From Legionella antarctica (GTDB lineage Bacteria > Pseudomonadota > Gammaproteobacteria > Legionellales > Legionellaceae): a DNA stretch of 64,000 nt. The stretch lies in assembly GCF_011764505.1 (NCBI RefSeq), contig NZ_AP022839.1, forward strand, positions 3,509,001 through 3,573,000. Direction: 5' to 3'. This document shows positions 58,761-64,000 of the stretch, piece after piece; the stretch's first letter is position 1; every line of letters begins with the position of its first letter. The notes under the pieces were generated by a model that was not told where the DNA came from, ran no database searches, and saw only the letters and a program-made list of their open reading frames with translations. The translations under genes were made by a program, and so were the position numbers.

Positions 58761-59729
58761 CTAGGGAAATTGTTTATTATAGCGATTGAATTCCTGCAAC
58801 TCAAACAAACTCCATTCACGCATATTCAATACTGAACCATTAAAAGCCATGAAGTCAGCACGTGTATCAGGAATATTGTAATAGTAAATATCACTGGCAT
58901 CGGTGGCCAGAGTGCTCTGATGATTAACAGCAGAAATTTCAGCGACTGATTTATCATGTGTCCTTACAAAACTGCGCTGAGCACGTAAATACCGGCCTTT
59001 AAATCGCGCGGCACCCCACAAATCCACTTCAAGTCGATTAACGATACCTGCCAATTGAATTTTTGCTGCTTTTTTAGCCACGACCTTTAAATGATAGCTT
59101 TTTACCCAGTATAAACTTAGCCAACCCTCACCATCTACATTCAGTTTAGAGAGCGTAACAAAGCCCGTAAGCTGTACCTTAGGCTTTTCTTTTAAACGAA
59201 TTTGCAAGTCATGGCTGGTTATACCGCTAATTTTAGTAAGTCCTCCGCCAACTACTTCTAATTTTTGCAAACCAATAGTTCCCCCTAATTGCGTAGTACC
59301 CTGGTTGGCTAAATAGAGTTCAAGAAAACTGGTGTGCAACTGGCGTCCTGTAATTAGACCGGAGCCTTTATAACTCAGACGATTAAGAAATCGTCCTCGA
59401 ATATCGGCATTTACAGCACCATACCGCGGATATCCGTTCCCGACTATCAGATAGAGAGTAGTTCCGCTTACTTCAGTCTTCACTTGCGCCAAATCCCTGG
59501 GATCCCCTGTTAAAAGAATTTGTGGCGTTTTATAACCAGTATGTAAATGTATATTAACTCGTCCTTGAACATCAACCTGAGTAAATGCATTGGTTTGTCG
59601 GTATTGCTTCGTACTTTTACCCGATTCTTCTGTTGATACAGGAGAAGTTTTTTGCCCATGATGGGTGCAACCCACTAATACACAAACACTTAAAATCAAA
59701 AAATAGTACCGCTTGAGCATGTTCTTCAT
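58761..59729 (-). CDS. Lipoprotein with DUF2807/GIN (auto-transporter adhesin head-like) domain
   Basis: 322 residues. A lipoprotein signal peptide ends in a lipobox (LSVCVLVGC, Cys near residue 21). The rest is a repetitive beta-solenoid-like sequence with the pattern of the GIN/DUF2807 domain: FTQVDVQGRVNIHLHTG near 50, VSGTTLYLIVGNGYP near 85, GSGLITGRQLHTSFLEL. Anchored to the outer or inner membrane, facing the periplasm or the outside. Function of such domains is unknown; adhesion or envelope-stress sensing has been proposed in other organisms. Confidence 0.8.
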   Translation of the reverse strand: MKNMLKRYYFLILSVCVLVGCTHHGQKTSPVSTEESGKSTKQYRQTNAFTQVDVQGRVNIHLHTGYKTPQILLTGDPRDLAQVKTEVSGTTLYLIVGNGYPRYGAVNADIRGRFLNRLSYKGSGLITGRQLHTSFLELYLANQGTTQLGGTIGLQKLEVVGGGLTKISGITSHDLQIRLKEKPKVQLTGFVTLSKLNVDGEGWLSLYWVKSYHLKVVAKKAAKIQLAGIVNRLEVDLWGAARFKGRYLRAQRSFVRTHDKSVAEISAVNHQSTLATDASDIYYYNIPDTRADFMAFNGSVLNMREWSLFELQEFNRYNKQFP

Positions 59730-60124
59730 TCCCGTATCAATAATCTCTCTACATTAGAGTAAGTTCTACCAATGTGCAACAACACAGCATGTTTAAAACC
59801 AGGACTCCTTGGTAAAATTAGAAAGAACTACCGTATGGGGACAAGAATCTCGAGCTGGATAAGCAGATGCTTTACTTATTAATGACTTTAAGGTTTCATC
59901 TAGAGGAATTAAGGATGGCAGCTTAATAAAGACATCAACCAATACTCCATTGTTGCACCCCAGATAAACTTTCTCTGCATTATTTTTACCAAACGATGTT
60001 GCAATTAACTCGCGTAAAGTCGCTAACCTTACGGTTTCACCTTTATTTTTAGTGATGTATTATAGTGGACCCCAAAAATGAGACAGTGGTGTAAAATAGA
60101 AACCATTGTTAAACGGGGTACCAA

Positions 60125-60409
60125 GTGGCTAAAAAAAAATTTACATCTGACTTCAAAGCAAAGGTAGCAATTGAGGCATTAAAAAGTCACAAGACGACCA
60201 ATGAATTGGCATCTGAATTTGAGGTGCATGCAACACAAATCAATCTGTGGAAAAAACAATTACTGGATGGAAGCAAGCAATTGTTTAGCGGCAAGCATGA
60301 CAAAGACATGGACTCCATCATACAAGAACGAGATCGATTATACACGCAAATAGGCCAGCTAGCGGTTGAGTTAGACTGGCTTAAAAAAAAGACCGGTCAT
60401 CTAAGTTGA
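60125..60409 (+). CDS. IS3-family OrfA
   Basis: 94 residues with GTG start at 60125. Helix-turn-helix pattern SDFKAKVAIEALKSHKTTNE and HATQINLWKKQ, then a C-terminal leucine-zipper stretch. The TTAAAAAAAAG run before its stop is the likely -1 frameshift site for an OrfAB fusion; orfB is in the -1 frame as expected. Confidence 0.92.
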   Translation: MAKKKFTSDFKAKVAIEALKSHKTTNELASEFEVHATQINLWKKQLLDGSKQLFSGKHDKDMDSIIQERDRLYTQIGQLAVELDWLKKKTGHLS

Positions 60410-61266
60410 GCGTGCGGGAGAAGCGAGCCATGATTGATGTCAATCACCCTACACTCAGCATCGTACGCCAATGTGCATTGGTTAATTTGTCACGCGCTAG
60501 CTACTATCGCACTGCTGGCGAAGGAATATGTACCGAGAGCCCAGAGAATCTGGCTTTGATGGTCTTGATTGATGAGGAATACATGCGCCATCCTTTCTAT
60601 GGAAGCAGAAAGATGCGTTCTTATTTACGTCGCCTTGGCCATGACGTTAACCGTAAGAGAGTGCAGCGTTTGATGCGGATCATGGGTCTGGTTTCAGTGG
60701 CACCAAAGCCGAATACGAGTAAAAAGAACAAGGAACAAAAGGTTTATCCCTACTTGCTACGTGGTTTAGTGATTGATCGACCCAATCAGGTTTGGTGCAC
60801 CGATATTACCTACGTTAGGATGCAAGGAGGCTTTGTATATTTGGTGGCAATAATGGACTGGTATAGCCGCAAGGTGCTCTCTTGGAAGGTATCAAACAGC
60901 ATGGATGATGACTTTTGTGTAAGCGCGTTGGAGAGCGCCATCAGGCTCCACGGCAGGCCTGATATTTTTAATACGGATCAAGGCTCCCAGTTTACCAGTA
61001 AGGCGTTTACCGATGTTTTAAAAGACCATGACATCAAAATTAGCATGGACGGGAAAGGTCGATGGATGGATAATGTGTTCATTGAACGGCTATGGCGTTC
61101 AGTCAAATATGAAGATATTTACATAAAAGAATACGGAACAGTTTTAGCACTACGAAATGGTTTAAGGGTGTATTTCAAGTTTTATAACGACGAAAGACCT
61201 CATCAATCATTTGGAATATACACGCCGTCAGAGGTTTATGCTGGCCTATATGAGGCTGCAGCGTAA
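60406..61266 (+). CDS. IS3-family OrfB (DDE integrase)
   Basis: 286 residues if started at TTG 60406, though it is more probably made as a fusion by -1 frameshifting. DDE residues: Asp in VWCTDITYVRMQGGFVYLV near residue 130, Asp in FNTDQGSQFTSK near 190, Glu in VFIERLWRSVKYE near 226. Intact catalytic core. Confidence 0.93.
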   Translation: MSVREKRAMIDVNHPTLSIVRQCALVNLSRASYYRTAGEGICTESPENLALMVLIDEEYMRHPFYGSRKMRSYLRRLGHDVNRKRVQRLMRIMGLVSVAPKPNTSKKNKEQKVYPYLLRGLVIDRPNQVWCTDITYVRMQGGFVYLVAIMDWYSRKVLSWKVSNSMDDDFCVSALESAIRLHGRPDIFNTDQGSQFTSKAFTDVLKDHDIKISMDGKGRWMDNVFIERLWRSVKYEDIYIKEYGTVLALRNGLRVYFKFYNDERPHQSFGIYTPSEVYAGLYEAAA

Positions 61267-61272
61267 TGGAAT

Positions 61273-61406
61273 GCCTGTGGATATGTGGACGCGTCCTGCG
61301 GATCAGCCATCGCCCTTCGGGACATGTGGACAAGCCATGGATAACAAAAAGACGTTATCCACCGCTTGACCACACTCGATGGCTTCGCGCCCACATACCC
61401 ACAGGC
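61273..61406 (-). repeat. Long nested palindrome in IS3 element B
   Basis: Outer arms 61273-61293 and 61386-61406 (19 of 21 pairs), inner stems CCATCG/CGATGG, TGGACAAGC/GCTTGACCA and GGATAAC/GTTATCC. The two outer mismatches are A-C on the plus strand and G-U on the minus strand. Lies between orfB stop and the right IS end. Confidence 0.65.
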
Positions 61407-62372
61407 TCAATAACAGGTGTTTCATTAACTGCTATTGTGGTTGACTCGTGTGCTACGCACCCTCGTCAACGAAAGAAAGTAGAATTAAAGTTATATCTTA
61501 AATTAAACGGATCGCTGTCTTGACAATGGGGTCCACTGTAGTATTGCCCCAGAGCTGTTTGATCTGCTTCTGTGGCTAACCGCATTGCCAAGGTAAAATA
61601 ATCATTGGCAGTTAAAATCTGACAAGTACCGTGCTTATTCCATTCATGTCGTTCCAGACAACTTCCATAATGGTAACTGGGCATTATTTTTTTTAGTTTT
61701 TCCGCTACAGAAGAATTTAAATCCAGAGGAAAATAAGCGCAATGATTAGAGCGGGGATTTACGCCACAAAATCCATAGCGTTGGCCACAAGCATCCTGGT
61801 TGGGCCACAAGCCATGCAGGGTTAGGTGGCTGGCTTGGTAAGAATCTCTCGCCAGGTTCATACATTCGGGTTTTCCTGCTTCATAACCATAAGTTTGACA
61901 AAATCCTGACTGAGAACTCAGAGCCAAAACATAAGAGTCAGCCATTCCAACATCCGAAGTACATCGATTGGTATCTCGCTCATGATATTCTGAAACGCCA
62001 CAATTGCCTCTAACCCAACGTAAGCTGTTATGTTCTTCAGGCAACTCTATTCGTAACCAATCTGGCGGGGTTTTGTTTATTTCTCTGAGAGGATAATGAT
62101 AGCTTGGTTGTACCATTAAATGACCAGGATTGGATTTACTGTTTTTAGATTTATATGCAGGGCACACTTGTATGGCTTCAAAAGTACCACTAACTGGCAT
62201 AGAAGCATTGACATTAAAGGTACAGAAAAGCAAAAACAGGGTAATGATTTTTATCATTGCGTCATCCTGACCAAATCTGATATGAACTATTATACATAAG
62301 AGAAAAACGAAAGCCAGCACTAGAATTTTAGAGAATAATTTTGGCTTGACGCATTCCTATGTGAAGAGCTCT

Positions 62373-62401
62373 ATAAAAAAAACTCCAATTTATGGAGTTT
62401 A
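62373..62401 (-). terminator. Rho-independent terminator on the minus strand
   Basis: AAACTCCA pairs with TGGAGTTT (reading the minus strand, ATAAAT-type loop) and is followed by TTTTT. It lies 187 bp downstream of the GGDEF pseudogene and upstream of srnA. The rest of 62258-62587 holds no supported gene. Confidence 0.65.
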
Positions 62402-62587
62402 ATGAGGCTGTCGCTAATTATGTGCTGGGAAACTTTCAAAATTCGAGCCAAGAGCAAATTTGTGGGGATAAGAAGGTCATCGTCAATTCTTGATAAGATT
62501 TAGTGAAGATCATTTGCCAGAAGAAAATCTTAATTATCTCAAACTGATTTGCGCTCTAATAACCAGATTCTCTATCTCATTGCTTAG

Positions 62588-63869
62588 TCATCGCCTACGC
62601 GAAAAACCAGGGTTCACTTTTCCTTTTTTTTGGTACATTCTATGATCAGCCACACGGATAATGTCATCAATTATCATCCCGTCTTGAGGAACGCAGGCTA
62701 TACCTATACTGACACTGCCCTCAATTTTATTCCCCGATAAATTATAGGTCACGTTTAATGCCTTATAAATTTTTTCTGTAGCTAACTCTGCGTTACTGTA
62801 GTTCTCAATCTCCGAAATGATAACAATAAACTCATCACCACCGATACGAGCCGCAAAATCTTCTTCCCGGATAGAATTAGATAACCGCTCTGCTAATTTT
62901 ATTAAAAACAAATCACCAATTTTATGCCCATAGGTATCATTAACTGTTTTAAAAAGATTAACGTCGATAAATAACACTGCAAATTGACGGTTATGGCGTT
63001 GCGCTCTGGCCAGTTCATGCTCAAAATGAGTTTCAAATTGGCGTCGATTTGGAAGATTTGTTAATAAATCATAATGCGCTAGATGCTCTAATTGTTTCTG
63101 GGCTTTTCTTTGCTCTGTAATACTACGAATGATAACAAGATAGGATTTTTCTTCCTCTTCCAAACCAAAGCGTCTCACGGAAATTCGAAAAAAATGTTCC
63201 TCCTCCTGATCAATCAGATAAAATTCGAACTCCGTCCATCCATCGACATGTAAATTAAATAATTGCTAATTTTCATAGCTTGAGTCGGAAGGCCGAATCT
63301 TCATCAGCTCGAATATTTCAAGAATATTTTTACCTATCAGAGTAATGTGAGGCACACCAATCAGCTCATCAAATGCTCTATTACACCATTGAATAGTACC
63401 TTTTTTATTAGCCCAAATTACCGCCTCATCAATCGCATTAAATACAAGCTCCATTTTTGTAATGGTATTACGCAGGTGGCCTATTTGTTGATTATTTAGT
63501 TCTGTCATTTTGCTGATTCCAGGGGTTAAATTAGTGCACCAAATGCCCATTTCCCCTCTTTTTTTTCAGCATAAATAGTATGCTCTGCAGACAGCGACCC
63601 ACCTGAAGCGTGACAAATTGAAAGTGCTAAAGGTTTACCGAGTAATGTTGGTTTCTCCGTTTTTAAGAACCGTGAAAAACCAATGTCGTGGGCAGTATGA
63701 AATGCTTCTGGAATAATCATAAAAAGAGGGTTGCCGACAAGACTATGCTTTTCCCAACCGTACACCTTGTGAAACGTATTATTAATCTGGGTTACTATTT
63801 TCCTTCTTCATCTACTAAAATAGCAGGAATATCTTCTTGAGCAATCATTTCTGACAATTGTGTAGGCAT
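62588..63869 (-). pseudogene. Decayed PAS-PAS-GGDEF diguanylate cyclase gene
   Basis: Reconstructed product of about 425 residues: start ATG at 63869 (MPTQLSEMIAQEDIPAILVD), PAS domain 1 (VYGWEKHSLVGNPLFMII), PAS domain 2 (AVIWANKKGTIQWCNRAF) and a GGDEF domain (FAARIGGDEFIVIISE) with an intact inhibitory-site RXXD (REED). Three lesions break it: a one-base loss in an A run near 63798, another in a T run near 63530, and an amber codon at 63266-63268 in the same frame as the downstream GGDEF. The catalytic residues remain, so the GGDEF part alone might still be translated from an internal start near 63178, but the full sensor cannot be made. Confidence 0.8.
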
Positions 63870-64000
63870 ATCTTAAATCCTTTTAATTTTATACAAGTGT
63901 AGCATGTGTTTTTACTATCGTAATGCTGTTCCTAACAATAAAAACAAGGATACTCTTCTCCCAAAGCATTCCTCAAGATGAACCTGCTTACTCGAAACAA

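Larger units (their letters stand above)
60061..61540 (+). mobile_element. IS3-family insertion sequence B, inserted in srnA
   Basis: 1,480 bp with ends TATAGTGGACCCCA and (inverted) TACAGTGGACCCCA, flanked by a 4-bp duplication GTAT at 60057-60060 and 61541-61544. Holds orfA and orfB in the normal -1 frame relation and a 3' palindrome. Both proteins are intact, so it could be active. Confidence 0.93.
59793..62257 (-). pseudogene. srnA: T2 ribonuclease gene (srnA-like) interrupted by an IS3 element
   Basis: Two exons-like halves: 61541-62257 (N-terminal 239 codons) and 59793-60056 (C-terminal 88 codons including stop). They rejoin in frame across the duplicated GTAT (reading ...ALGQY then ITKNKGETVRL...SWF) to give 326 residues. 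The N-terminal half has a signal peptide (MIKIITLFLLFCTFNVNA) and both T2 active-site segments, LTLHGLWPNQ and HEWNKHGTC. In L. pneumophila SrnA is a type II-secreted ribonuclease helping growth in amoebae. The truncated product would end in 22 residues read into the IS, losing a Cys-containing C-terminus, so it is probably inactive. Confidence 0.9.

Noticed and set aside
61266..61523. Open frame of 85 codons after IS3 element B orfB
   Set aside because: It runs through the nested palindrome, has no SD and no protein-like sequence.
61466..62320. T2 ribonuclease read as an intact 284-aa gene
   Set aside because: Its last residues come from the IS3 end, and the true C-terminus lies beyond the IS at 59793-60060; the upstream 21 residues before the signal peptide are also not part of the gene.
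1..64000. tRNA, rRNA, tmRNA and CRISPR arrays
   Set aside because: Looked for cloverleaf arms, GGTTCGAATCC-type loops and spaced direct repeats; none were seen. tmRNA was expected near smpB but was not found.

Overview
The window is chromosomal DNA of a Legionella species: AT-rich gammaproteobacterial sequence whose gene content (MavN/IroT-like iron effector beside the M28 aminopeptidase LapA, PlaD-like GDSL phospholipase, SrnA-type T2 ribonuclease, PrkA-YeaH-YcgB starvation operon) fits Legionella pneumophila or a close relative. No rRNA, tRNA or CRISPR array was seen. All family assignments are from reading the translated sequence; no searches were run.

Layout. 1-5.3 kb: start of pepN (leaving the window leftwards), then prkA-yeaH-ycgB. 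5.3-12.6 kb: small hypothetical gene, lapA and mavN diverging around a good Fur-box match, a malonyl-CoA:ACP transacylase and a UvrD/Rep helicase. 12.6-21.5 kb: small hypotheticals, dgkA, hslO, the tight typA-nadK-recN cluster, a cold-shock gene and an FMN reductase.

21.7-30.4 kb is a nested mobile cluster. A 5.97-kb Tn3-family transposon with 40-bp terminal inverted repeats carries four co-directional genes with almost no space between them: a YhcG/DUF1016 PDDEXK nuclease, Tn3 transposase, a tyrosine recombinase and an orphan transhydrogenase-alpha-like protein. Its right end abuts an intact IS6-family element, which lies head-on against a 5'-truncated second copy of the same IS, itself split by an IS3-family element (3-bp target duplication). 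This transposon is the best candidate here for a little-described system.

30.7-50.2 kb returns to chromosomal genes: a leaderless GDSL hydrolase, an S9 peptidase, a second-type EF-G, serB-serA-like pair, tex-yciA-hypothetical operon, glmS-tpm, plaD-like lipase, trhO, smpB, bcp. An IS66-family element with 80-bp inverted repeats and a perfect 8-bp target duplication occupies 50.46-52.58 kb. 52.6-59.7 kb: MFS transporter, PIN-PhoH ATPase, guaC, a proline/threonine-rich possible effector, an alpha/beta hydrolase, a dispersed palindrome and a GIN-domain lipoprotein.

59.8-63.9 kb holds two broken genes. The srnA-like T2 ribonuclease gene is cut by an IS3-family element with an exact 4-bp target duplication, and both halves rejoin in frame. 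Next to it a PAS-PAS-GGDEF diguanylate cyclase gene has two one-base deletions and an in-frame amber codon. Both IS3-family elements carry, downstream of orfB, a large imperfect palindrome rich in TGTGGA motifs, one containing a perfect DnaA-box sequence.
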